This document shows positions 37,153 through 48,276 of a stretch of DNA of 64,000 bases, piece after piece. The notes beneath the pieces are model-generated. The model was not told the DNA's origin, searched no databases, and saw nothing but the letters and a program-made list of their open reading frames with translations. This stretch comes from Zygnema cylindricum (taxonomy: Eukaryota; Streptophyta; Zygnematophyceae; Zygnematales; Zygnemataceae), in assembly GCA_037447655.1 (NCBI GenBank), contig JBBHKE010002104.1:62001-126000 (forward strand). The letters run 5' to 3'. Every line of letters begins with the position of its first letter. Position 1 is the first letter of the stretch. Position numbers and translations under genes: made by a program.

Positions 37153-38230
37153 CTTCTGAACAGTAACATTCGACTGGGACTCAAGCCGACTCATCCGCCT
37201 CCTCCGGCTCCAAAGAAACTTCCTCCCGGTTTTGAAGATTACCAGAAGACACAGCCGAAAGAAAATACTTCAACCACTGAAACAGATCAGGAGTGGTTCA
37301 ACAGATACATAGCTGAGAGACCATCAACAGATCGGCGAGTTGCACCTCCTACGGGGAATTCTAACGCAGAGAGTGAAGAAACAGGGGGGGGGGGAACAGG
37401 AAAAATTGGGAGACGAGGACTCACCCATTTCATCGCCCAAGGCCCTCCCCCCTTCCTCCAAACCGGCAGTTATGCTAGTATGATACTTGATGCCCTACGC
37501 CTTGACACATGTCAAAACGCTGGCTTCCTCCCACAATCTCTCCTAAGAAAACCTTATTCAGGCATTGGGGGAAGAGATTCACAGTAGGAGGAAAAGGGTC
37601 GCGTTGGCAGAACCACCCAAGACAGTCTTCATGTCGGCAGAACCAAAAACTTCTATGGCAGATAGGGATTATAAGGCACTTTCGGTGGCTCTTATTCTCA
37701 ACAGGACGGGAAATTTTAAACTTAATGGATACGGCGGGTACCAGGATGCAGTGGTGGATACCGGAGCTCTTCCTAACTTAACAACCACATCAGCATTACA
37801 ACAAATGCCCGAGGAACTCCGGCCAAAAATCAGTCTAAGTGACATATGCTTGAGTATAGTTAGCAGTGGGAGCCAACTAGTATATGGGATCATAAAAGCC
37901 ATGGAAATTGAATTTGCTGATGACGCAGGCCAGCACGTGCAAATTCGGCTTCCCTTCCTACTGGTGGAAGGTAAGCAATTTGAAATTTTGCTGGGCATGG
38001 CCACGTGGACAAGGTTGAACATGGAGTTGAGCGTATGGAAAGAACAAGTTACCGTCTCAGACCCGGATGATCCGGAAGGCACAAAGGTGGTGGTCCCCTT
38101 AGATTTGTGGAACCGGGGAAAAACAACTGTTCTGGTATCTGGATGCTATCCCCTCTACTCTGCCTGAACCCCTTCGGAGTTGTTCAACTACTCTAACGAT
38201 ATCGCCGATTCCATCTAGCAATTCCCTATT
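37153..38230 (+). pseudogene. gypsy gag end and aspartic protease, broken
   Basis: 37153-37380 continues the Gag frame with a Pro-rich stretch. A G8 run follows at 37385-37392, then frame breaks. 37565-38167 is open for 200 codons with a retropepsin-like pattern: AVVDTGALPNL (catalytic DTGA at about 37753) and, about 75 residues later, FEILLGMATW, the hydrophobic-Gly element of retroviral-type proteases. A stop at 38165-38167 separates it from the methyltransferase part. Confidence 0.75.
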
Positions 38231-38404
38231 TCCAAGCGGTGGGAAAGGGAGTATCATAACCGATTGGTACAGATGGCCACACTTCGGCGGGAAGTGGACA
38301 GGAGCTTTGCTGCAATATCACCCGGAGCAGAAAAATTCCTCCTGTCGGAACTTCCCACGGTTCCTAACAAAAATGAAGACTTTAATCGACAAGTGGTGTC
38401 ACTA

Positions 38405-39440
38405 CAAATCCCGCCTTCAAGACTCAAGATTCTATCACTATTTTCTGGCATTATTTCCGATCTGGAAGCCGTCCTGAAAGCTGGGTACCAAGTAGAGACT
38501 TACTCGGCCGTCAGATTGACCCGGACGCCTATGCAGTCAGTGAGTACCGACTGCAACAGCTACACCAACTTTACTCACAGCAACTCTCGCTGTCCGCCAT
38601 GTCTAACTCTCATCGCACGCTTCCCTAAAATGTGGACAATATCACGGATTTCCATTTGAAAAGCTCGGAAGGGTAGACGTGGTGGTCGCTGGAAGGGTAG
38701 ACGTGCCAGCGGTATTCGTTAGCAAGACAGGGACGAGGACACCAGGACGTCCGTAGCAGAACTTTCTTTCAAATGACAAGACTAATAACATGGTTACAGG
38801 AACGCCAGGACACACCACTGGGGTACGTCTTGGAGAACATTCACCCACCACATGATAAGAGAAAACAGGTGGTCAACAGCTGGAACCAAGTGACCAAGTT
38901 TCTGGGGACTCCCATAGTTTTTGATGCAACCAAGATCGGATCAAGAGCCCACAGAGTTCGGGCATATTAGACCAACTTGGTTCCTTTTCCACTCCTCCAA
39001 CAGTTGTTAAGAACACAGGTTCTGGATCCCAACATCACGGTCCAAGAGATCCTCGGACCGGGGCGAATGGCCACACCGGTGACCACAGCCGACAAAGCAC
39101 CCTTCTTCTGTTGTAATAAGCCCGAGAATCTAAGGAGGGCCCTACCAACCCTGGTATCTTTTCCTAACAGCCACGCTTACCGCAAGGAAGCACCAGGAAT
39201 GATCTTTGACAGTACAACCGCCACATGGACAACACCGAATATAACAGAATCGTTATAAGCAATCGGATTTCAACAGGGAACCACAGCTGCGCCAGGGGTC
39301 TCGGCCTCAAGAAGGTGCAGTTTAATCGCACAAAGTATGGATTTAAATTCAATTTCCTGGGTGCTATAACATTCTCTTGCATTCTCAAGCCTTCAGTCTC
39401 CACAATCACGGACAACATACCTTCAAGCTCCACAGTTGTT
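38405..39440 (+). pseudogene. C5-cytosine DNA methyltransferase domain within gypsy pol
   Basis: Motif I, LSLFSGIISD, is at 38432-38461 (SAM binding; the family has FSGxG, here the second Gly is Ile). A DPDAY-type motif II follows near 38527 in another frame. VDVVVAG then a CQ pair at 38704-38709 is motif IV with the catalytic Cys; a 15-bp local duplication lies in front of it. GYVLENI at 38821-38841 is motif VI (ENV). GSRAHRVRAY at 38938-38967 is motif VIII (QxRxR type), followed by TAG where related enzymes have Trp. AIGFQQGTT (about 39259) and SMDLNSISWVL (about 39330) look like motifs IX-X. Total about 340 codons, compact bacterial-Dcm-like size, with a frameshift between motifs I and IV and stops at 38968, 39256 and about 39364. 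It lies between protease and RT in the same orientation, so it was a part of the element. Confidence 0.8.
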
Positions 39441-39659
39441 GGCCATGCAAGCAACCCTAAAGCTAGAGGGGGGGAGAGAGACAAGGAGGGAAAAATTCAA
39501 ATTAACCAAATTACATTTAAATAGCATATCAAACCCAGGAACTTCCTTAGTGGGCGGGAGCGACAGCACACTGGACCCAGGAGTTTCCTCAGTGGGGGGG
39601 AATAGAGGCTCAGAATAGGAGAGCTTAGGGGAAGTTGTCAGCAGCAGCGTTTTAACAGC
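39441..39659 (+). other. Linker between methyltransferase and RT
   Basis: Open stretches in several frames with Ser/Gly-rich composition; two imperfect direct repeats (AGGAACTTCCTTAGTGGGCGG at 39537-39557 and a similar one at 39580-39600). No recognised domain. Confidence 0.4.
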
Positions 39660-41228
39660 CGAACAGGGGACAGATCCACAGGTAGAGCTGAACTTCGACA
39701 TCTCCCTCTTGGGGAGGCCACCGGAAGCATGGGCGGCAGTGGAACCCGGGAAGATGGACTGGACTCTAGGTGAACAGCTAGACCCACAGCAGAAGGCTCG
39801 GCTCTCCACGCTGTTAGAAGAGATCCGGCTGGCGTTCGCCTGGTCTGAAATAGATGTAGGGATCTATAGGGGGACCCCTTTTCGGATTGACCTGATCGAT
39901 GAGACGGCAACTGTTTGGCAGAAACAGTACCCTCTCAGTTTCAAAGAGAAGGAGTTCATCACTTCAAAGGTGCAGACTTTGGTGGACGCAGGGCTGGTTC
40001 AGGAGAGTACAAGGCTACATGGGTTTGCTTCACCAACCATACTCCCGCCAAAGAAAGACTCCTCCGGAAAAACGGTAGATTTCCGGATGTGTGGGGACTA
40101 CCGGATGCTCAACGCGGCAACTGTCTCCGACAGTTATCCTATGCCTACCCCGGAAGAGATCTTTGACTCTCTTGCTGGGGCCACCATCTACTCCACTTTG
40201 GATATGAAAAATGGATTCCACTAGATCGCTATGGAGCCGAATCACCGAGAGAGGACTGCTTTCTGGGCAAGATCCAGGCTGTATGAATGGCTCTACATGC
40301 CATTTGGCCTCAAGAATGTACCTCCCAAATTCCAACGGGCCATGGACGAGGCTCTCCAGAGAATTGACTTCGCACGGTGTAATATCGACGATGTGATCAT
40401 TTTCTCCAAGACATTCGAAGAACACTAGGAGCACATCCAGATCATTCTCCTGGAACTCCAAGCTACGGGCTTGAAGTGTCACCCGGGGAAGGGCATCTTT
40501 GGGGTGCACGAAATCATTTATCTGGGTCATGAGGTGACTCCTGGACAGTGGGTCCCCACATGGTTAAGGTGGCAGCCCTAGACGCTCTCCCACCCTAGTA
40601 GGACATTTCCGCTCTTCGTACTTTCCTGGGCCTTGCCAACTCTTACCGGCGATTTATTCCTGAATTCAGTAGCCACGCTCAGCCTTTGAATCTATTGTTA
40701 CAAAAGGACCACGAGTGGCAGTGGAAAGAAGAATAGCAGATAGCGTTCTAATTCCTGAAGGATTCCCTCAAACAGCATCCTGTGCTTTGGATGCCCGATC
40801 ACCAGCGGCCTCTTCTCCTTTACACAGATTGGAGCAGGTTCGGATTGGGAGCAGTTTTGGCTCAATTGGACAATGCAGGGGTTGAGTATGTAATGGCCTA
40901 CGCAAGCCGGAGTAATAACAGAGCCGAGGGGAATTACAACAGTTACCATGGGGAATTACTTGCCGCGGTGTGGGCCATCCAGCACTTTAGGCCTTACCTC
41001 TACGGAGTACACTTAACTCTTATTACAGATCACCAGCCCCTCAAATGGATCATGGAGAACAGTAAGTTGACTGGAAAGCTGGCCAGATGGGTTCTCATCT
41101 TGCAGGGATATGATTGCAGCATCATCCATAGGGCCGGGGAGATTCATGGGAATAACGACAGACTCAGCAAGAATCCGGACCCGTCCACTAGAGACTATAC
41201 TGGGGCGCGGCACGACAAGGACCCTTAG
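39660..41228 (+). pseudogene. gypsy reverse transcriptase and RNase H, broken
   Basis: RT: WQKQYPLS, VDAGLVQES, SPTILPPKKD and FRMCGDYRMLN, then STLDMKNGFH (about 40195; the first catalytic Asp block), a stop at 40222-40224, MPFGLKNVPPKFQRAMDE, and CNIDDVIIFS at about 40378 (the YxDD box, Tyr to Asn). A further stop at about 40426. RNase H: LLYTDWSRFGLGAVL (about 40815), AEGNYNSYHGELLAAVWA (about 40925) and LITDHQPLKW (about 41020) carry the expected D, E and D residues and stay open to 41228. Frame breaks also near 40560-40780. Residue order is typical of Ty3/gypsy. Confidence 0.85.
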
Positions 41229-42700
41229 CTCTGCCTGGGACTTATGCGAGCTTCCTTTATTTTTATTTGGCTGCCTCGGGCTGAAGGAGAACTATCAACT
41301 TTTGCTGGAGATGTAGAGGGGCAGGCCCCCATTGGAGCCAGCCGGAAGGATATATGGAATGACACTGATTCCCTCCAGTCTATCCAGAAGGATTCTGCTC
41401 TACCCCACCTTGCCGCAAGTCAATGGTCCCGTGTTGAGAACTGAATGGCGGCCTATAAATGGGACCGAGGCATACTTCTTCGGAAATGGGCCGATGGGAC
41501 GAGGAAAGAGGTTCCTCCTCCAGTAGATCGGGAAACGCTCATTGTTCGGCTTCACCAGCAATGTGGGCACTTCGGACAAAAACGAACCACCTCGCTGGTC
41601 ACAGGGTCGTATTGGTGGCATGAGTTGCTTGCCCAGGTTAATCGTGTGGTGCAGATGTGCCCTTCCTGTGACCGGGTGAAAGCTGCTTTTGACAAAAACG
41701 GTGGGACTGAACTTCACTCCCTCCCCATCCGGGGATGTTTTACAGATGGTCACTGGATCTGCTGGGACCACTTCCCACTAGCCGGAGGGGGAAACGTTTT
41801 GTTCTGGTCATGATTGAACATTTCTCTAAATGGATTGAATTTTCTGTTCTTCGCCGAAAGGAGTCCAAAGCGATCGCGGACGCATTCTTGCAGAGATTGT
41901 TGTCTCAATTTGGAGCACCAGCCGAGTTCTGACAAATCAGAGGTCCGAGTTTGCCAAAGAATTTTCTATCCTTCTAGAGAAGTGCCTCATCGACCACAGG
42001 TTGACAGCAGAGACCACCCCCAAGCCGACGAATTGGCCGAGAGGTGCGTACAGATAGTGAAGCGGTCACTACGAAAATATGCAGTGGAAGAGGATTTGGG
42101 GTAGTGGGACACACGGGTGCCTTGGATTGCCATGGGGTACATGTTCATTAGGCAGGCATCTCTCCACTCTCATAGCCCTTACTTCATCCTCTTTGGCCGA
42201 CATCCCATCCTACCAGGGGCTGCATCAGCTCAGGCGGTTGTGCTTCTGGAGATGGACAACCGGGGGACTGTCGCGAAACTGATTGCCGACAAGGCTAAGG
42301 TCTTTCATCGGGAAATACCTCTGGCCATGGGCAATTTACAGGCTCCTCAGCATAGGGATCAACTTTGGTATTCCCAACGCCGGAGCGGCAATTATGTCCT
42401 CAGCAACGGCGATTTGTGCACGGGGATTTCGTGTATCGCACGCAACAGAAGAAGGACACTTTGGATATTTCGGCGGGACACGTGATTTTGAGAGTGGTGG
42501 AGGACTCAAACAAAGGGGTTTTTACCTTGGAAGGGAAGGACGGCCGCAAAATTAAAGAAATTCAGATCAATGTGGCCCCTTGCCATCTGAGAGAGTTAGA
42601 GGATGTACCCACTTTCCACCTCACGTACTTTGGAGACCCGCCATCGTGTTCCTCTGTCTGCCATGTGTCCTCCGTACCCAACCTCCCATGACTGCTGCCT
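41229..42700 (+). pseudogene. gypsy integrase, broken
   Basis: HHCC zinc domain at about 41545-41685: HQQCGH, then WWHELL, then CPSC. The catalytic core starts at RWSLDLLGPLP (about 41740), shifted one frame from the zinc domain; later core pieces are found in different frames (around 41960-42060 with WVSSEHSP-like remnants I cannot place securely). The C-terminal part 42365-42691 ends with PTFHLTYFGDPPSCSS. I see no chromodomain. Multiple frameshifts. Confidence 0.75.
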
Positions 42701-42799
42701 ACCTCTTAATTGGGAGACCCGCTCTCAACCCGCAAATCCGTGGTTCTGTGGGAACTGCGAGTTTGGCCGCTAACCTGTCTAATCCTCTTAGTCATGCGG

Positions 42800-42890
42800 G
42801 ACTAAGAGGGGGGGGGGGGATTTGGGGGAGGGGTACCGGGTACTTTTTTTTTTCCACTCCATTCCTCATTATTACCTATGCATATCCCTG
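42800..42890 (+). repeat. gypsy polypurine tract and start of 3' LTR
   Basis: GGGACTAAGAG followed by G12 (about 42808-42819), then an LTR-like start near 42821 (TTTGGGGGAGGGGTACCGGG). The same kind of sequence occurs at 51698-51775. The LTR is interrupted at CCCTG (42886-42890) by copia B. Confidence 0.6.
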
Positions 42891-43088
42891 TGTAGAAACT
42901 AATGGTTTTAAAGTATCTTCTAGGTCTGAAAAGAAATAAAGAAGCCAAGGCAGTCTATCTCTAACTTCTCTCTCCAACTCTCAAACTTGTTGCAGTCACT
43001 GAGAAATTGAAGAGGAAGCTAGAGCCATGGCTACCTAGGCTATCCTGAGGTTTACGGGAAATTTATATTAGTTAGGGTTTATTTATTT

Positions 43089-43176
43089 AAAAGGTATGTG
43101 CCGGCGACAGGAATTGATCCTTGTACCTACCGGCCGGCAGACAGGAAATAGCCGGTAGCCTTAGCCGTTAAGTCTA
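43089..43176 (-). other. tRNA-like Pol III-type unit inside LTR (family B, plus element)
   Basis: Minus strand: A-box-like TAGACTTAACGG 43165-43176, B box GGATCAATTCC 43110-43120, T4 43089-43092; spacing 44 nt as at 10313. The 3' LTR has the same B box at 48496-48506. Confidence 0.6.
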
Positions 43177-43692
43177 GGATTAGTGTTACGTAGTATATAG
43201 TTTGATAATTATTTAAATATGTATACGTACGATAATTCATTTAACTATAATTGATTACGTGATACATAGATCCGGTACGGATTACGGTACGGATTACGAA
43301 TCAATACCGCGCATATGTTTCGTAAGTGAAACAAATACCGCGCATGTATTTATTACGGCTACGATTAAATTACATTCTAATCGGACGGCCGCAATTAGCG
43401 CCGAGATCGCGGAGGAAGATTTTGGCGGTTTGTGGCCATCGCCACATCGGATGACGCATGGCGAAATTACATTGGATCGTGGAATCTCCGGAGATTATGG
43501 CACCGAATCCGGATATGACATGTGTCGACATTTAGGGCATGTCTTACAATGTCCGTACCTAAAGTTCACCGGCAGCTGTACTTTTCAGTACGGAACTCAA
43601 TTCTGATTGGTTTCGTACATCAGTAGATAGAGTCTGTGAGAGAGATAGGACTTAGAAAAATTTAGAAGATAGGACCCTTCCCAGAGAGCTTC

Positions 43693-43701
43693 TATATAAA
43701 A
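43693..43701 (+). promoter_or_regulatory. TATA box in family B LTR
   Basis: TATATAAAA, preceded by an inverted CCAAT (GATTGG, about 43606). Most minus-strand B copies in this window have lost it (TGTACAAAAG). Confidence 0.65.
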
Positions 43702-43766
43702 GGTCAACTTTGACCCTCCATAACTTACAGCTCAGGGGAGCAAATTCAAATATTCTTTTTGCTATC

Positions 43767-43780
43767 GACTCAGGGGAGTC
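43767..43780 (+). promoter_or_regulatory. Conserved leader hairpin
   Basis: GACTCAGGGGAGTC can pair GACTC with GAGTC around an AGGG loop. Same 14-mer in families A (61070-61083) and C (31619-31632); variant in D (24978-24991). Lies in the predicted RNA leader after a GATTCTTTTTGC-type stretch. Confidence 0.55.
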
Positions 43781-43905
43781 TTGCCTTCACAGGGGAGCAG
43801 GTGGTCAGGGTTTTTGTCTGCCAAGGTGGCAGTTATTTTTGCTGAAACACAAAGGGGTCAGGATTATCCTAGAGGCTTCTTGGAAGCTGTCTACTGTGAG
43901 GACTT

Positions 43906-46900
43906 ATGGAGGTCTCAGAGTTGCAGGTTATGGGCCCAACCTCTTGGGTACCAATCTTAAATGGAACCGGCTTTATATAATGGGAAAGTATGATGATAGG
44001 AACTCTATGCGAAAAAAAGTTTTGGGGGATAGTGAGTGGACGGTTGGAGCGTCCATCAAGTCTTGGAATTCCTCCAGGGTTTGGAGGAACCAGATTCACC
44101 AGGAAAGAGGATCCATCTTCAACGGAGGAAACAAAAGAAGGAGAGGTGGTGGACAAAGGAAAGGAGAAGGAGACGACCACACCAATAGCAACTGGTTCGA
44201 CATTCATGTCGCCTATTCCGAGGAATGAGGAGAATGATACTGAAACCTGGGACTTCAACAATATGGCGGCAAAGCACTTCATCCTACGCCATCTCACTCA
44301 AGGAGTTGCATGTCCTCACTTGCAGGTAGAAAGGGCATCCGATCTTTGGATGGCTCTCATAGAGATGTACCGAAGTGGTACGATTCAGCACAACAGTTGG
44401 CTGATCAGAAAGTTAAAGAGTATGTATACAAAGGGGGAAATATGTTGGATTTTTGCAATGAGCTTGCTACACTCTTCATGGAGCTAGAGAGTGCGGGAAA
44501 AGATTTTAGTGAAAAAGAAAAGGTTAACTGTTTACTGATGAAGTTACCTGATGAGTTCGTGAACATAGTTTACCGTGTGCGGGACTTGCCTGACTCAAGG
44601 TGGATATGGAACTCAGTGGTAGGGATGATTCTCGTTCAAGAGAATACAATTGAGATCCGAAGGGGAGGAAAGAGTGGTCAAGCCTTGGCAACAGCGACTG
44701 ATTGGAGGAACAAGGATTCTCGAAAATCGGTCGGAAACTATGGGGGTAGGGAGCAGAAAAAACAGTCCGACGAGTTCGAACCAAGGGCTCCAAAAGGTTT
44801 ATGTCATTTTTGTAAGAAACTGGGGCACTAAATGGCAGAGTGCACTAAGCTAACCAAGCTGAGGTTAAAGGAGGGGCAGACCGGTGGTACCCCGAGAGGA
44901 TAGAAAAAGGCCCTTGTCACACAGGTACTTAAGGCGGAATCCGAGGACGAGGACGATAAGCTCCTTTTGGATGAGGAGTTGGAGGCGAAAAATGAGGTCG
45001 AAATTCCACGAAGGCATAAATGTGCTTACGGTGGATTGAAAGGTGAAGCAGGTTGGATTGTAGATCCAGGTGCCTCCATGCACATGTGTAAGGATAGACA
45101 CCTGTTCATTAAGATAAGAAAGATTCCCACCGTAGAGATAGAGTACGAGGATGGGAGGATAGTCACCACTACTCTTGTAGGATCGGTAGATATAAAAGTG
45201 TTAGTAGAAGGAAAGACATCCATATTAACATTCTCCGATGTATTGCTTATTCCTGAGCTGAACAAAAATCTTATCTCTACATCAGTATTAGATGATAAGG
45301 GTTTTTTCACTAACACTAGGGAAGGAGTCTTTATTGCTAGTTTTGAGAAAGATGTCTATTTCATTGCTGAGAAAGGTAGCCATGGGATGTTTAGGCTCGT
45401 TTTAAGTAATGAAAAGAAGAAACTTTATTATGCTGGTGTTCATGATATTATGATGTGGCATAAGAGGCTTGGGCATGTGAATCTAGATAAGTTAAGAGAG
45501 ATGAGAAAGATGGGAGTGGTGGAAAGGATTCAGTTCAGTGAAAGTGATGATATAAGTTATTGTAGTGGATGTGCTCAAGGTAAAGCACACAGATTACCCT
45601 TTCCTAAATCAGCCACCTATAAGGGAGAAAAAATTCTAGATCTAGTACACACAGATATTTGGGGACCGGTTAAAGTGCCCTCACCGGGGGGGAAGAGATT
45701 TATGATGACTATAACTGATAATTGGTCTCGGTATTCCCGGGTATATTTTTTGAAAAACAAGTCCGAAGCTGAGGATTGTTTTAGACAATATAAAGCATGG
45801 AGCGAAAAACTCCATGAAACTTCAATCAAGAGAGTAAGGAGTGATAATGGTGGAGAGTATACTTCTAACCAGTTTGAGAATTTTCTGAGGGAAGATGGGG
45901 TTCAACATCAAAAGACAGTTCCAAAAAATCCGGAACAGAATGGGGTAGCTGAAAGGTTAAATAGAACACTAAGTGATAGTGCTAGAAGTATGTTGTCAGA
46001 TAAAAAGATAGGAAAAAGGTTTTGGGCAGAAGCAATGAACTGTGCTAATTACCTCAAGAATAGAGTTCTTACTTCAGCTATAAAAGATCAAACACCTTAT
46101 GAGAGATGGACAGGCCGGCAACCAGACATATCTCACTTAAAGGTTTTCGGCAGTTAAGTGTTCAGTCTAGATACTGATCGGTCCAATTGGAGGCTAGATC
46201 CTAAAGGAAAACCGCGATACTTATTAGGATATGATGAAGATGTTAAAGGATATAGAGTTTATGATCTAAAAAGGGAAGATATAATCTTAGTAAAGCATCT
46301 AGTAGTTATGGATGAAGGAAAGTCTGTGGATCCCTTCAAATATACGAAGTCAGTAAAAATCAGATTTGAGTCAGAAAATTCCGATGACTTTGAGCTTCCT
46401 AACTATCTAGGTTTTAGAGAAGATTACATTCTTGCATGAACAAATCAAACCGAAAAGGACTCGGCTGTGGAAACTCCAGTGACAACTCTACTCGTAGGGG
46501 AAGACGTCGTGGAAATTGATTCGGAATCAAGGGATAGGGGAGAAGCCGAGTTTATTCAAAAGAATCCACGAAAACCATCTATTCCGGCCTCAAATTTTGA
46601 GGGGGGGAGGAGAAGTAGCAAAAGACTGCAAGAAAAACAGGTTAATAACAAGGTAACTAAACTATCTCATCAAGATGAACCTCAAACTTATAGAGAGGCG
46701 ATGACTTGTCCAGAAAGAAACCGGTGGAAGACAGCCATCAATGAGGAGATGGCTTCAATCATGGCATTCGATACTTAGGAGCTGGTGGATTGTCCACCTA
46801 ACCGAAAATCAATCGGTTGTAAATGGGTTTTCAAATTAAAACTGAACCCAGATAACACAATCGAGCGCTACAAGGCCAGATTAGGGGCAAAGGGATTTAC

Positions 46901-48263
46901 ACAAAAGGAAGGAATTGACTACGAGGAAACCTTTGCCCCGGTGGTCAGATTTCCCTCCGTCCGCATACTTCTCAGTTTAGCAGCGGCGGAAGACATGGAA
47001 GTGCATCAGATGGACATCAAGACAGCCTTTTTGCATGGAGAATTGGAAGAGGAGATCTTCATGCGACAACCCGAAGGTTTTGTGGAGGAAGGAGAGGAGA
47101 GTAAGGTATGCCGGCTGATTAAATCTCTTTATGGTTTGAAACAGGCACCTCGACAATGGAATAAGAAGCTTGATGAGTTTCTTACCAGTCTGGGATATAT
47201 TCGGATCAGCTCAGATCACTCAATCTATGTTTTCGAAGATGAGGAAGGTTTTATATTTATTGCAATTTATGTTGATGATTTGCTTGTTTTAAGTAAATCA
47301 ATGGAAAAAAATAATAAACTGAAAACCGATCTTAAGGGGAGATTTGAAATGAAGGATATGGGAGAAGCAAGATATATTTTGGGAATTCAAGTAGAGAGAG
47401 ACCGAAAAAGGAAAATTATAAGACTGACTCAAAAGGAAGCAATAGGGAACATGCTTGAAAAATTTCAAATGGATAAAGCTAATAGTTGTACAACTCCAAT
47501 GGAGTTGAAGAAGGAAAGTGAGGGGAGTGAGGAAGAAGGAGTCATAGTCTTAGACGAGGAATTACCTCCTGATGAACAGAAGTTCATGCAGACTATTCCT
47601 TACAGGCAAGTAGTGGGAAGTCTAATCTATTTTATGAATTGTACCCGGCCGGATTTAGCTGCAGCTGTAGGAGTGCTGAGTAGAAGTCTATATGCTCCCA
47701 CTAAGAAGGATTGGGAGGCAGCTAAGAGAGTCTTTAGATATTTGGCAGGAACTAGGGATCTATGGTTGCATTTGGGTGGGGAGAATACTGACATCACTAC
47801 TAGGAGTGATGCTAGTTATGGTGATGCTCCGATGAGGAGATGCACTTCTGGATATGTATTATATGATGGTGATGGGGCTTGCTGTTGGAGTAGTAAACAG
47901 CAAAAGGTTATTGCTCATTCCACCATGGAGGCTGAGTATATGGCCTCTTGCTCTGCTGTAAAAGAATTGATGTGGGTCAAGTCTTTGCTTGGTGAGCTTT
48001 GCCACCTTAAGAGTGGTGCGCAGAAAATATTTTGTGATAATCAGGCAACAATCGCTATTTGTGCCAATCCTAAACATCATTTTAAAGCCAAACACTTGGA
48101 CATCAGACTCAGCTTTGTTAGAGAAAAAGTAGAAAACAAAATAATCAGTTTAGAGTACAGACCAGATAGTGAGATGGTAGCGGATATGATGACCAAACCT
48201 GTGCTTTCCCCTAAGCTAATTTTTTGCAGGGAGAAGTGTGGTCTGAAATTAAAGATTGACTAG
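43906..48263 (+). pseudogene. copia gag-pol, plus-strand B element, broken
   Basis: Start codon in the LTR. Gag has a stop after about 25 codons (TAA near 43978) and a one-base deletion near 44390; after that everything to 48263 lies in one frame, with stops at 44829-44831 (inside the knuckle, before MAEC), about 44902, 46155-46157, 46437-46439 and 46776-46778. Domains: knuckle CHFCKKLGH, protease VDPGAS (Ser of DSGAS replaced by Pro), pre-integrase, integrase with HTDIWGP and RSDNGGEYTS, RT with intact YVDD (about 47270), RNase H with RSDASYGD (Trp to Arg). The RT half 46785-48263 is a 492-codon open frame. Confidence 0.9.
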
Positions 48264-48276
48264 AAAATAAGGGGAG

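Larger units (their letters stand above)
28867..42890 (+). mobile_element. Ty3/gypsy-type element with embedded DNA methyltransferase, decayed
   Basis: Order: gag (28887-30724), [copia C inserted 30725-37152], protease, C5-DNA methyltransferase, reverse transcriptase, RNase H, integrase, G-rich polypurine tract (about 42808-42820), start of 3' LTR (about 42821-42890), interrupted by copia B and resumed at 49312. RT-RNase H before integrase places it in Ty3/gypsy. Reading frames are broken throughout, so it is an old copy. No 5' LTR is visible: copia LTR sequence abuts the gag leader at 28866. Confidence 0.85.
42891..43925 (+). repeat. 5' LTR of plus-strand B element
   Basis: TGTAGAAACTAATGG...GAGTTGCA. 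TATATAAAA at 43693-43701, leader hairpin 43767-43780, ATG at 43906, antisense tRNA-like unit 43089-43176. Confidence 0.95.

Noticed and set aside
37380-37400. G runs (also 42808, 51703) as telomere-like DNA
   Set aside because: Single homopolymer tracts next to gypsy coding or LTR sequence, without a repeated telomeric unit.
43710-43800. DSGES in the LTR leader frame as a second protease
   Set aside because: The resemblance to DSGAS comes from the hairpin sequence GACTCAGGGGAGTC; no other protease features follow.
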